DNA of 37,947 nucleotides from JBMYTN01 sp049604415 (GTDB taxonomy: Bacteria > Pseudomonadota > Alphaproteobacteria > Rhodospirillales > Rhodospirillaceae): positions 1-37,947 of the forward strand of contig JBMYTN010000039.1 of NCBI GenBank assembly GCA_049604415.1, given 5' to 3'. The position numbers and the translations under genes are program-made. The notes beneath the pieces are model-generated. The model saw only the letters and a program-made list of their open reading frames with translations. It made no database searches and was not told the DNA's origin. Of the stretch, positions 31,167-37,947 are shown one piece after another. Position 1 is the first letter of the stretch; each line of letters begins with the position of its first letter.

Positions 31167-32110
31167 GGCGTTATCTCCATACCGTCAAAGGCAACTTCCC
31201 ATCCGGCGGCGACCACGGCGGCCCGCTCGGGGCTGTCTTCGCACAGCACCGGATTGGTGTTGTTGATGTGCACATAAATCCGTCGCCCCACATCCAGGGA
31301 CGAAAAGGCGGCCATGGAGCCCTCGGGGCCGTGCATGGCCAGATGCCCCATCCGCTGCGCCGTTTTTTCGCCGACGCCCTGTTCATGCATTTCCGCATTG
31401 GTGAAGGTGGTGCCGTCGAACAGCACCACCTTGGCCCCATTGATCCGATCGGCCAGCGCCGGGGGCAGATCGGCACAGCCCGGAATGTAAAACACCTCTT
31501 GGCCGGAAGCCTGGTCGCGCAGGCGCAGACCCACCGTATCTTCGGGCTGGGAGCCAAGATTGGCTTTGGTCGGATCCTCCAGCCATAGGGCGATTTTGCC
31601 CGGCACGGCGAAGATCTCGGCTTCTAGGCCCAAGGGCTCTCCGGTCGCGTCGACCAAATCGATCGGGCTGCTTAAGGAGACTTCTCGGCGTTCCACATGG
31701 GCCGGGTTGAGCACATTGAAAATGGAGTTCCGCCCCAGGATCCCCTGGACCCGCGCCGTGGCGTACAGGGAAAAGGCTTGGCTTTCCCGCAGGGTCAACA
31801 GCCCGGCAACATGGTCCACATCCGCATTGGTGACCAAAACGGCGGCGATGGGCGAATGCCGGGGCCGACCATCTCCATTTGTCGTCCTGGTGCGGGGGTG
31901 CAAGGCCGGGGTGTCGTTGATTTGCTTGCCCAGATCGGGCGAGGCATTGACCAGCACCCAGCGTTTGCCGTCGGCGGTGGCCATGATCGAGGATTGGGTG
32001 CGCGGTCGCACCGCCGGATCCCCGGCCCGTGCCCGGGTGCATTGGACGCATCCGCAGTTCCATTGCGGAAAGCCGCCCCCCGCCGCCGATCCAAGAACCT
32101 TGATCAGCAT
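31163..32110 (-). CDS. pqqB: PQQ biosynthesis protein PqqB
   Basis: The protein has 315 aa and a metallo-beta-lactamase-like fold. Recent work assigns PqqB a hydroxylase role on the cross-linked Glu-Tyr intermediate. Diagnostic stretches are KVLGSAAGGGFPQWNCGCVQ at the N terminus, with the Cys-rich zinc site, and LVTNADVDHVAGLLTLRE with the metal-site Asp/His. It also has YVHINNTNPVL near the end. The start follows AAGGA at a slightly long distance. It lies 111 bases behind pqqA, across a hairpin. Confidence 0.95.
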   Translation of the reverse strand: MLIKVLGSAAGGGFPQWNCGCVQCTRARAGDPAVRPRTQSSIMATADGKRWVLVNASPDLGKQINDTPALHPRTRTTNGDGRPRHSPIAAVLVTNADVDHVAGLLTLRESQAFSLYATARVQGILGRNSIFNVLNPAHVERREVSLSSPIDLVDATGEPLGLEAEIFAVPGKIALWLEDPTKANLGSQPEDTVGLRLRDQASGQEVFYIPGCADLPPALADRINGAKVVLFDGTTFTNAEMHEQGVGEKTAQRMGHLAMHGPEGSMAAFSSLDVGRRIYVHINNTNPVLCEDSPERAAVVAAGWEVAFDGMEITP

Positions 32111-32199
32111 CCACCAAATCCTTGTGTTTTAAATAGAAAACCCGTCCCGGGGCCAAATAGTCATGAATATGCGCGGCACTGGGGACGGGTCATTCCGAA

Positions 32200-32220
32200 C
32201 AGTCTGAAAGGGTCAGACTG
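32200..32220 (-). terminator. Hairpin directly after pqqA
   Basis: A perfect 8-bp stem (cagtctga at 32200-32207 with tcagactg at 32213-32220, 5-base loop) begins 1 base after the pqqA stop on the minus strand. A larger dyad, acccgtccc (32140-32148) with gggacgggt (32182-32190), lies between it and pqqB. There is no U tract, so partial termination or mRNA 3'-end protection is more likely than full termination. This would allow more pqqA than pqqB-E message. Confidence 0.6.
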
Positions 32221-32221
32221 A

Positions 32222-32305
32222 TTAGGCCAGCTCAGCGCAAGCGTAGCTGTTGATTTCCATGCCAACGGCAATTTCAACAAAACGGGGTTTTTTCCAAGTG
32301 CGCAT
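32222..32305 (-). CDS. pqqA: PQQ precursor peptide PqqA (27 aa)
   Basis: This is a short peptide gene. The product starts MRTWKKPRFVEIAVGME and continues INSYACAELA. Glu17 and Tyr21 keep the E-x3-Y spacing required for cross-linking by PqqE, and the W-x-K-P-x-F/V start is typical of PqqA. GGGAG lies 8 bases upstream of the ATG. It heads the pqqABCDE set on the minus strand. Compared with the usual 22-24 residues it has a longer C-terminal tail with a Cys. Confidence 0.95.
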   Translation of the reverse strand: MRTWKKPRFVEIAVGMEINSYACAELA

Positions 32306-32378
32306 GATTGTTCTCCCTGATGACTTCTTGGTGCGTGCTTTTAACCAAATTCATCCTATGCCGAGACCGGCAAGCGAG

Positions 32379-32400
32379 CCATGCGACCTTGGTCGCATGG
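32379..32400. promoter_or_regulatory. Perfect-arm palindrome upstream of pqqA, candidate operator
   Basis: CCATGCGACC and GGTCGCATGG flank TT, 74-95 bases upstream of the pqqA start and just after the stop of the XoxJ-like gene (32419). The core TGCGACCTTGGTCGCA resembles two sites in the pedF/ABC divergent promoter (34007-34022 and 34100 onward). It could equally fold as an RNA hairpin. On the minus strand it lacks a U tract, so I favour a DNA-binding site. Confidence 0.5.
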
Positions 32401-32418
32401 GACCAAACCGGGTCCTTC

Positions 32419-33279
32419 CTACCGCTCCGGCTTGCGCCAGATCGCTCCATGCGCCGCAAAGATCCGCTCCAAGGTGCCGTCTTCTTCCATGTCATCCAGC
32501 AGGCGGCGCACCTTATAGCCAAGGTCCCGGGAATCCGACTTCACCGCCGTGCCCAAATCCCATCCGGTGACGGCAAAGCCGGGCATCGGCATGGAGCCGA
32601 CTTTGTAGCGCTCCGGGTCCTGATCCTTCAGGGCCGCGCGCAGGCGGGTTTCCTCGCCCATCACGGCGGCCAGTTCGCCATCGATCATCCGCGCCACGGC
32701 CCCTTCCACCGAAGCATCCCGGCGCACATTGGATAGCAACCGCCCACCCATGGCCCCGGAGAGGAAAATATCGGGCAAGGTGTCCAGCTCGGCCCCGATC
32801 TTCAGGTCATGGGCAAACAGCGGCAGGGTTGGTTGCTCACCTGCGACCTGGGCATCATAGGCCAGCATGAAGCGCTCCCGGTGATAGGCCCCGAACAGCA
32901 CCGCCAGCTCATTGCGGGCATCAACCTGGCGGTCGGCGGGCATATGCAACATCACATCGGCTACACCGCCACCAACCACCGAGCCCTTCCAGACCCCATT
33001 GCGCAAATCATCATCCAGATTTTCATCGGCGGTCAGTTCCAGATAGGCCACCTTCAGCCCCATCCGCCGGGCCAGCTCGGCCCCGACCTCCACATCGATG
33101 CCCTTCACCCCGGAGCCATCATTGGTCGAATAGGGTGGCAGGTCGCGATAAACGCCAATGGTGATGGTGCCGCTCTCCATCACCGTATCCAGCGGTCGGG
33201 CATCGGCTTGGTCACTGACCCCCAGCGCGCACAGACCAATCCCCCCCAGAAGTCCCAAAGCCAGCTTGCGCAACCCCAT
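32419..33279 (-). CDS. Quinoprotein dehydrogenase-associated periplasmic solute-binding-like protein (MoxJ/XoxJ-like)
   Basis: The protein has 286 aa, with a signal peptide (RKLALGLLGGIGLCALGVSDQ) and one family 3 solute-binding fold (ITIGVYRDLPPYSTNDGSG; KGIDVEVGAELARRMGLKV). Such proteins regularly accompany PQQ alcohol dehydrogenases. MoxJ/XoxJ members are thought to assist maturation or activation of the dehydrogenase rather than transport. It lies between the pedF-like cytochrome and pqqA on the same strand. No cognate ABC permease of that class is nearby. Confidence 0.88.
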   Translation of the reverse strand: MGLRKLALGLLGGIGLCALGVSDQADARPLDTVMESGTITIGVYRDLPPYSTNDGSGVKGIDVEVGAELARRMGLKVAYLELTADENLDDDLRNGVWKGSVVGGGVADVMLHMPADRQVDARNELAVLFGAYHRERFMLAYDAQVAGEQPTLPLFAHDLKIGAELDTLPDIFLSGAMGGRLLSNVRRDASVEGAVARMIDGELAAVMGEETRLRAALKDQDPERYKVGSMPMPGFAVTGWDLGTAVKSDSRDLGYKVRRLLDDMEEDGTLERIFAAHGAIWRKPER

Positions 33280-33317
33280 CTGAAAAGCCCCCTGCTTTTT
33301 CCCTTAAAGACGCCAAG

Positions 33318-33346
33318 GGCGGCACCGGATTGGCTCCGATGCCGCC
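33318..33346 (-). other. Inverted repeat between the cytochrome and XoxJ-like genes
   Basis: The arms ggcggcaccgga (33318-33329) and tccgatgccgcc (33335-33346) pair over 12 positions with one wobble on the minus-strand transcript. No T run follows in the direction of the genes, so it may act as an mRNA processing or stability hairpin in the 116-base gap, not as a terminator. Confidence 0.5.
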
Positions 33347-33395
33347 ATAGTTTTTGGTTTTGTTTCTGCGAGCGTGCCCGCCGCCGTTTTGGGTC

Positions 33396-33842
33396 CTACT
33401 CTTCGTATTTGGTATCGATATAGGCCCGGATCGCCCAGAGGGCTTCCTGGCTCAAGATCCCCTCAAATTTCGGCATATAGGTGATGCCATTGCGGATCGC
33501 GCCATTGCGCACCCGCATCACATACCACTCATCGCCATCGAAATCGGGGGCCAGATAGCGCAAATCCGGGGCGATGCCGCCGGACACCACTTCCAAGCCA
33601 TGGCAGCGGGCACAGTTCTGGTTATAGGCGCTGGAGCCGATCTCCTCGGCCCGGGGATTGCCTCGATAGGGATTGGTTTCGCGCCATTCTTCGCCCAGCT
33701 CCTCCAGGCCGGAGGTGTCCACCGGCTGCGGGGACACATCACCATGGGCCAAGGCGGCTTGGGACCCGAAGACGGAGGCGCTGAGGCCGAACAAGGCAAT
33801 GGCGCCCAGGGTGGCCAGCCGGGGGAAAAGGGTCTGTTTCAT
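33396..33842 (-). CDS. pedF: Cytochrome c-550, PedF-like
   Basis: The protein has 148 aa. It is a periplasmic monoheme cytochrome that accepts electrons from quinoprotein alcohol dehydrogenases in PedF-type systems. A signal peptide ends near FGSQAALA. The heme motif is CARCH in YNQNCARCHGLEVVSGG. A methionine ligand is likely in GITYMPKFEGILSQ. The C-terminal WAIRAYIDTKYEE helix matches the family. It is divergent from the ABC operon and upstream of the XoxJ-like gene on the same strand. It is the likely electron acceptor for the dehydrogenase at 26991-28745. Confidence 0.9.
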   Translation of the reverse strand: MKQTLFPRLATLGAIALFGLSASVFGSQAALAHGDVSPQPVDTSGLEELGEEWRETNPYRGNPRAEEIGSSAYNQNCARCHGLEVVSGGIAPDLRYLAPDFDGDEWYVMRVRNGAIRNGITYMPKFEGILSQEALWAIRAYIDTKYEE

Positions 33843-34222
33843 GATCCTGGTTGTTCCTCTCTGCTCCTGCTGGGTCTCTTCTGCAGGTCTTTCGGACAGA
33901 TTTCGGTCTTCGGAGGATCACTTTCCGCCCGCTGCCAAAACCGGCCCATCGACATCGACCATCAGTGAACCCGATCCGAAAAAACCGGTCGATTGGACTT
34001 TGGTCTTGCGACTTTGGTTGCAGCGCACGCCCCCGACGCTTTCTGTCCCCGCGCGTCTTTCTCAAGCCCCAGGACAACACGGGCGCGGGCTCTCGACCAT
34101 GCGACTTTCGTCGGGTTGCACGGTGGAGGACCACTCGGCAGCATGCCAAACAGCTGCGAAGCGCTCTAAACATAAGCGTTCTTAATAATGGCGCGCGCTA
34201 AACGGTCAGGGGGGACCAGAGA
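33843..34222. promoter_or_regulatory. Divergent promoter region with two TGCGACTTT-type sites
   Basis: This region of 380 bases lies between the cytochrome gene and the ABC transporter operon. TGCGACTTTGGTTGCA lies at 34007-34022 and TGCGACTTTCGTCG at 34100-34113. Both resemble the palindrome upstream of pqqA (32382-32397). The start at 34223 is preceded by AGGGGGGA. Short ORFs here differ in codon use from the neighbours and are not supported. Confidence 0.5.
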
Positions 34223-35416
34223 ATGCGAGGTTTGGGCAGGCTTTGGCTTGGGCTGTCTCTGGTTCTTTTATCTTTTACCGGTGCGGCGCGGGCCCAGGAT
34301 GCGGTTGAAATCCGCATCGGCTATTTGGGCCAGGAGCGGGATCGCCCGGCCCTGCTGGCCAATCTGGAAGTGCCCCCAGAGGATGAGGGCCTGCAAGGCG
34401 CACGCCTGGCCATCGCCGACAACAACACCACCGGGCGCTTTATGAAGCAGGCCTATATGTTGGAAGAGGCACTCCTGGGCTTGGGCGAGGATCCGGTTCC
34501 GGCCTTGCAAGCGCTGCTGGACCAGGGCCTGACCTTCATTGTCTTGGATCTTGAAGCCGATGCTCTGGATGCGGTCCGTGCCCACCCTGCGGCCCAGTCA
34601 GGCGATGTGCTGCTGTTCAATGCTGGGGCCGCCGACAGTCGGTTCCGCAATGCCGATTGTGCCCCCGCCATCATCCACACCAGCGCGTCCCGGGCCATGT
34701 TGGCCGATGCGTTGGGCCAATTGCTGATCTCCAAACGCTGGCGGGAATGGTTCCTGGTTGTCGGTCCACGTCCCGGCGATGCGCTCTATGCCGAGGCGAT
34801 CAAACGCACCGCCAATCGCTTCGGGGCCGAGATTGTCGAAGAAAAACCCTGGAGCGATGAGGCCGCCGATATCCGCCGCTCTGCCCGACGGGAAATCCCG
34901 GTCTTCACCCAGGGTGAGGATTACGACATCCTGCTGATGGCCGATGAAGTCGGCGATTACGGCGACTTTTTCCCCTATCAAACCTGGCGTCCGCGTCCGG
35001 TGGGCGGCACCACCGGCCTGACGCCACGCACCTGGCATAAGGTGGTCGAGGCCTGGGCCGGGATCCAACTGCAGCAGCGCTTTCGGGAGCAGGCAAACCG
35101 CCCGATGACCGACCGGGATTATGCCGCTTGGCTTGGAGCGCGCATTGTCGGCGAGGCCGCCACATTGGCCGGAACCGACCCGGCCACCGTCATCGCCAAA
35201 ATCCGCGACCCGGGCTTTTCCTTCGCCGGGTTTAAGGGCAAGCCGCTCTCGATCCGGGCCTGGAACGGCCAAGTCCGCCAGCCGATCCCGGTGGTTTGGG
35301 AGCGCGCCCTTGTCGCCATGGCCCCGATTGAGGGCTTTTTGCATCCGGTCAATCCAACGGACAGCCTCGGACAGGACGAAGCCGAAGTCAGCTGCAAGTG
35401 GGAGATCCAAGAATGA
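34223..35416 (+). CDS. PQQ-dependent catabolism-associated ABC transporter substrate-binding protein
   Basis: The protein has 397 aa and a signal peptide ending near TGAARA-QDAVEI. It is a type 1 periplasmic-binding-fold protein (IRIGYLGQERDRPALLANLE; ARLAIADNNTTGRFMKQA; LLISKRWREWFLVVGPRPGD) of the branched-chain amino acid receptor class. This class recurs beside PQQ alcohol dehydrogenases with a beta-propeller protein and an ABC-2-like exporter, exactly the gene order here. The transported or sensed compound is not established. The stop overlaps the next start (ATGA). Confidence 0.87.
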   Translation: MRGLGRLWLGLSLVLLSFTGAARAQDAVEIRIGYLGQERDRPALLANLEVPPEDEGLQGARLAIADNNTTGRFMKQAYMLEEALLGLGEDPVPALQALLDQGLTFIVLDLEADALDAVRAHPAAQSGDVLLFNAGAADSRFRNADCAPAIIHTSASRAMLADALGQLLISKRWREWFLVVGPRPGDALYAEAIKRTANRFGAEIVEEKPWSDEAADIRRSARREIPVFTQGEDYDILLMADEVGDYGDFFPYQTWRPRPVGGTTGLTPRTWHKVVEAWAGIQLQQRFREQANRPMTDRDYAAWLGARIVGEAATLAGTDPATVIAKIRDPGFSFAGFKGKPLSIRAWNGQVRQPIPVVWERALVAMAPIEGFLHPVNPTDSLGQDEAEVSCKWEIQE

Positions 35417-36390
35417 GCCGTTCCGCTCTGTTTGCCGCCTCCGCCCTGATCGCCGCACCACTGCTGCTGGCCAGCCCGGCGCTGGCGGAAACGCTCTATG
35501 TCAGCAATGAGAAGGACGACACGGTCTCGATCATCGATCTGGCCACCTTAACGGTGACGGAAACGGTGGATGTGGGTGACCGGCCCCGGGGCATCACGCT
35601 CAGCAAAGATGGCAGCCAACTTTATATCTGCGCCAGTGATGATGACACGGTCCAGGTGTTCGACCTGGCGACCAAAACCGTGTTGCACAATCTGCCGTCG
35701 GGCGAAGATCCGGAACAGTTCATCCTGCATCCGGATGGCCAGCATCTCTACATCGCCAATGAAGATGATGCGATTGTCACCGTGGTGGATGTCCAATCCC
35801 GCACCGTGGTGGCGCAAATCGATGTCGGGGTCGAGCCGGAAGGCATGGCGACGTCCCCGGACGGAGCCTGGGTGATCAACACCAGCGAAACCACCAATAT
35901 GGCGCACTGGATTGACACCTCGACCAACACCTTGGCCGCCAACACGCTAGTCGGTCAGCGGCCCCGCCATGCGGTGTTTACGATAGATGGCAGCGTGCTG
36001 TGGGTGTCCTCGGAAATCGGCGGCACGGTCTCGATCATCGATGTGGAGAGCAAACAGGTCACCGAGACCTTGAGCTTCGAAATCCCCAATGTGCACCGCG
36101 ATGACATCCAGCCCGTCGGCATGGAGCTGACCGATGATGGCAAATATGGCTTCATCTCGCTGGGTCCGGCCAATCATGTCGCTGTGGTCGATGCCCAGAG
36201 CCTGGAAATCCTGGACTATTTGTTGGTCGGGGAGCGGCCCTGGCATTTGACCTTCAATGGCGATCAGAGCAAAGTCTTTGTCGCCAATGGGGTTTCCGGT
36301 GACATCTCCGTTATTGATGTCGCCGCCCTGGAGGTCGAAAACACCATCACCGTCGGACGCTATCCTTGGGGGCTTGCCGTCACACCGTGA
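35413..36390 (+). CDS. PQQ-dependent catabolism-associated beta-propeller protein
   Basis: The protein has 325 aa, with a signal peptide (LFAASALIAAPLLLASPALA) followed by about seven YVTN-type propeller repeats: ETLYVSNEKDDTVSIIDLAT, QLYICASDDDTVQVFDLATK, HLYIANEDDAIVTVVDVQSR, and more to the C terminus. It is exported to the periplasm. Its role in quinoprotein systems is not known, with scaffolding or partner binding likely. It is coupled to both neighbours by 4-base overlaps (ATGA, GTGA). Confidence 0.9.
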   Translation: MSRSALFAASALIAAPLLLASPALAETLYVSNEKDDTVSIIDLATLTVTETVDVGDRPRGITLSKDGSQLYICASDDDTVQVFDLATKTVLHNLPSGEDPEQFILHPDGQHLYIANEDDAIVTVVDVQSRTVVAQIDVGVEPEGMATSPDGAWVINTSETTNMAHWIDTSTNTLAANTLVGQRPRHAVFTIDGSVLWVSSEIGGTVSIIDVESKQVTETLSFEIPNVHRDDIQPVGMELTDDGKYGFISLGPANHVAVVDAQSLEILDYLLVGERPWHLTFNGDQSKVFVANGVSGDISVIDVAALEVENTITVGRYPWGLAVTP

Positions 36391-37187
36391 GCGATACACC
36401 GGGCCCACAGCAAGACCCGCCGCCTTTGCGGGTGGCGGGCATGACCTATCGCTATGCCGGGGCGCCACCCGCCAAGCCCCCGGCCCTGTCCGACGTGTCT
36501 TTCCAAGTGCCTGCGGGCCGGGTCACAGCGTTGCTTGGCCCCAATGGCGCGGGCAAATCAACCCTGTTCGGCCTGGCCTCGGGCCTGTTGCCCGCCCCGC
36601 CCAGCCATCTGTTCGGCTTTGGCATCGACATTGCCCAAGACCCGCGCGCCGTGCTGGCTCGGATGGGGCTGGTGTTCCAAAGCTCGGCCCTGGATCTGGA
36701 CATGTCGGTGGAGGAAAATCTGCGCTATCTCGGCGCACTACACGGCCTGCCCCCGGCCCGGGTGAAGGCCAAGATCACCGAACGCCTGGAGGCCTTGGGC
36801 GTGCCGGAAACCCGCAAGATCCCGCCGCGTAAGCTCAATGGCGGCCATCGACGCCGTGTTGAGCTGGCCCGGGCCCTGTTGCATGACCCGGACCTGCTGC
36901 TGTTGGATGAACCGACTGTGGGGCTCGACATCCCAACCCGGCGCAAGCTGGTGGCAGACCTCCACGCCTTGGCCCGGGAACAGAATGTCGCCGTGCTCTG
37001 GGCGACCCATTTGATTGACGAGATCGACCCGGAGACTGACCGGGTGGTGATCTTGCATCATGGGGCAGTGATGGCCGAAGGCGATGCCTCTGCCGTGCTG
37101 GCCGATACCGGGGCGCAGGATCTAGGCGCGGCCTTTGCCAGCCTGACCGGCGATGCGGTGGTGCCCAGCGGAGGGCTGCCCGCATGA
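36387..37187 (+). CDS. ABC transporter ATP-binding protein of the PQQ-alcohol dehydrogenase cluster
   Basis: The protein has 266 aa from a GTG start that overlaps the previous stop (GTGA). An upstream ATG-initiated reading would run into the preceding gene. Walker A is GPNGAGKST (residues 51-59), and Walker B is LLLLDEPTVGLD. The signature is KLNGGHRRRVELARAL, with LNGG in place of LSGG. The switch His is in WATHLIDE. This is the ABC-2/DrrA-like class, paired with the permease that follows. Confidence 0.92.
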   Translation: MSDTPGPQQDPPPLRVAGMTYRYAGAPPAKPPALSDVSFQVPAGRVTALLGPNGAGKSTLFGLASGLLPAPPSHLFGFGIDIAQDPRAVLARMGLVFQSSALDLDMSVEENLRYLGALHGLPPARVKAKITERLEALGVPETRKIPPRKLNGGHRRRVELARALLHDPDLLLLDEPTVGLDIPTRRKLVADLHALAREQNVAVLWATHLIDEIDPETDRVVILHHGAVMAEGDASAVLADTGAQDLGAAFASLTGDAVVPSGGLPA

Positions 37188-37947
37188 CCCCGATGCCCCC
37201 CGATGCGCCCAAAAACGCGGACAGCCCAGGGCTGCCGCTTTCGGCCTATCTGATTGCGCTGGCCGGGATCATCCGTCGGGAACTGCTGCGGTTTTTTGCC
37301 CAAAAAGGCCGGTTCTTCGGGGCCTTGGTCCGGCCCTTGATCTGGCTCTTGGTGTTTGCTGCCGGGTTTCGCGCCGCCCTGGGCATTGCCATCATGCCGC
37401 CCTACCAGACCTACATCCCCTATGACGTCTATATCATCCCGGGGCTGGTGGGGATGATCCAGCTGTTCAACGGCATGCAGAACAGCCTGTCCATGGTCTA
37501 TGACCGGGAGATGGGCTCGATGCGCTTGCTCCTGACCTCGCCCTTGCCGCGCTGGTGGCTGTTGATCTGCCGCCTGCTCGCTGGGGTGGTGGTTTCCATG
37601 GTCCAGGTCGCCGCCTTCTTAGCCATCACGGCGGCCTGGGGCATCACCATGCCCTGGGAGGGCTATGTCCTGGTCTTCGTCGCCCTGATCCCCACCGGCC
37701 TGATGCTCGGCGCGTTGGGGCTGTTGCTGTCCTCACGGATCAAACAGCTGGAAAACTTCGCCGGGGTGATGAACTTCGTTGTCTTCCCGCTCTTCTTTTG
37801 CTCGTCTGCGCTTTATCCGCTGTGGAAAATGCGCGAAAGCAGCGAGATCCTCTATTACATCTGCCTTGCCAGCCCCTTCACCCATGCGGTTGAGGCGCTG
37901 CGCTTCGCCCTTTATGGCCAGATCCATTGGCTGGCGCTGGGCTGGGT
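37184..37947 (+). CDS. ABC-2-type transporter permease (partial, runs off the window)
   Basis: The ORF is open to the window end, with 254 codons present. It starts MTPMPPDAPKNADSP and overlaps the ATPase stop by 4 bases. The ABC-2 permease fold is shown by an N-terminal cytoplasmic helix (IIRRELLRFFAQKGRFFG), several hydrophobic spans, the DREMGSMRLLLTSPLPRWW coupling motif and ENFAGVMNFVVFPLFFCSSA. It is the membrane partner of the preceding ATPase. Only a short C-terminal part is missing, judging by the family's usual length of about 260-280 aa. Confidence 0.92.
   Translation, partial: MTPMPPDAPKNADSPGLPLSAYLIALAGIIRRELLRFFAQKGRFFGALVRPLIWLLVFAAGFRAALGIAIMPPYQTYIPYDVYIIPGLVGMIQLFNGMQNSLSMVYDREMGSMRLLLTSPLPRWWLLICRLLAGVVVSMVQVAAFLAITAAWGITMPWEGYVLVFVALIPTGLMLGALGLLLSSRIKQLENFAGVMNFVVFPLFFCSSALYPLWKMRESSEILYYICLASPFTHAVEALRFALYGQIHWLALGW

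Noticed and set aside
32379..32400. Reading the palindrome after the XoxJ-like gene as a Rho-independent terminator
   Set aside because: No U tract follows on the minus strand, and the core recurs in another promoter, so an operator is more likely.
33851..34201. Short plus-strand ORFs in the pedF/ABC intergenic region
   Set aside because: Codon use and composition differ from real genes here, there are no ribosome sites, and they overlap the expected promoters.

Overview
The window is GC-rich DNA with dense genes, strong GCC/CTG/CGG codon preference and many 4-bp ATGA-type overlaps. It reads as an alphaproteobacterium, most plausibly of the Rhodospirillales type. The basis is the pqqABCDE plus PQQ-associated ABC transporter set, the NosP/NahK-type sensors, several chemoreceptors and a divergent (type II-like) ATP-citrate lyase. 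The taxonomic call is an inference. I see no rRNA, tRNA, CRISPR, phage or transposase.

Layout: (1) 1-5.4 kb, sensory genes: a methyl-accepting chemotaxis protein, a 71-aa orphan ORF with its own terminator, and a two-gene membrane sensor (a Cache-like protein overlapping a membrane-anchored TAXI-type solute receptor). (2) 5.5-11.5 kb, citrate cleavage: a LysR regulator divergent from a two-gene ATP-citrate lyase with a 903-aa large subunit, followed by a hotdog acyl-CoA thioesterase. (3) 11.7-13.3 kb, a YcaC-like cysteine hydrolase divergent from another LysR. (4) 13.4-18.3 kb, tricarballylate oxidation (tcuAB) and a chemoreceptor whose long helical periplasmic domain resembles HBM domains, some of which bind TCA-cycle acids. 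(5) 18.4-25.8 kb, a probable operon of a NosR-like flavin/Fe-S membrane protein, its flavin transferase ApbE, a FIST-domain NosP-like sensor and a NahK/ErcS'-like hybrid histidine kinase. (6) 25.9-37.9 kb, PQQ-dependent alcohol oxidation: a LuxR-type response regulator, a PQQ alcohol dehydrogenase carrying the Asp-x-Asp signature of lanthanide enzymes, pqqE-D-C-B-A, a XoxJ/MoxJ-like binding protein, a PedF-like cytochrome c-550 and, divergently, a PQQ-associated ABC transporter operon that runs off the right edge.

Working model: the kinase and regulator of regions 5-6 probably control the quinoprotein system, as ErcS'/AgmR-type regulators do for exaA and pqq in Pseudomonas. Electrons from alcohol oxidation would pass to the c-550 cytochrome. 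A palindrome (TGCGAC-N4-GTCGCA-like) recurs upstream of pqqA and in the pedF/ABC divergent promoter and may be the shared operator. Regions 2 and 4 form a second theme, tricarboxylate metabolism: tricarballylate to cis-aconitate, citrate to acetyl-CoA and oxaloacetate, and possibly taxis toward such acids. The least ordinary items are the divergent ATP-citrate lyase and the NosR-like/ApbE/NosP/NahK operon without nosZ in view.
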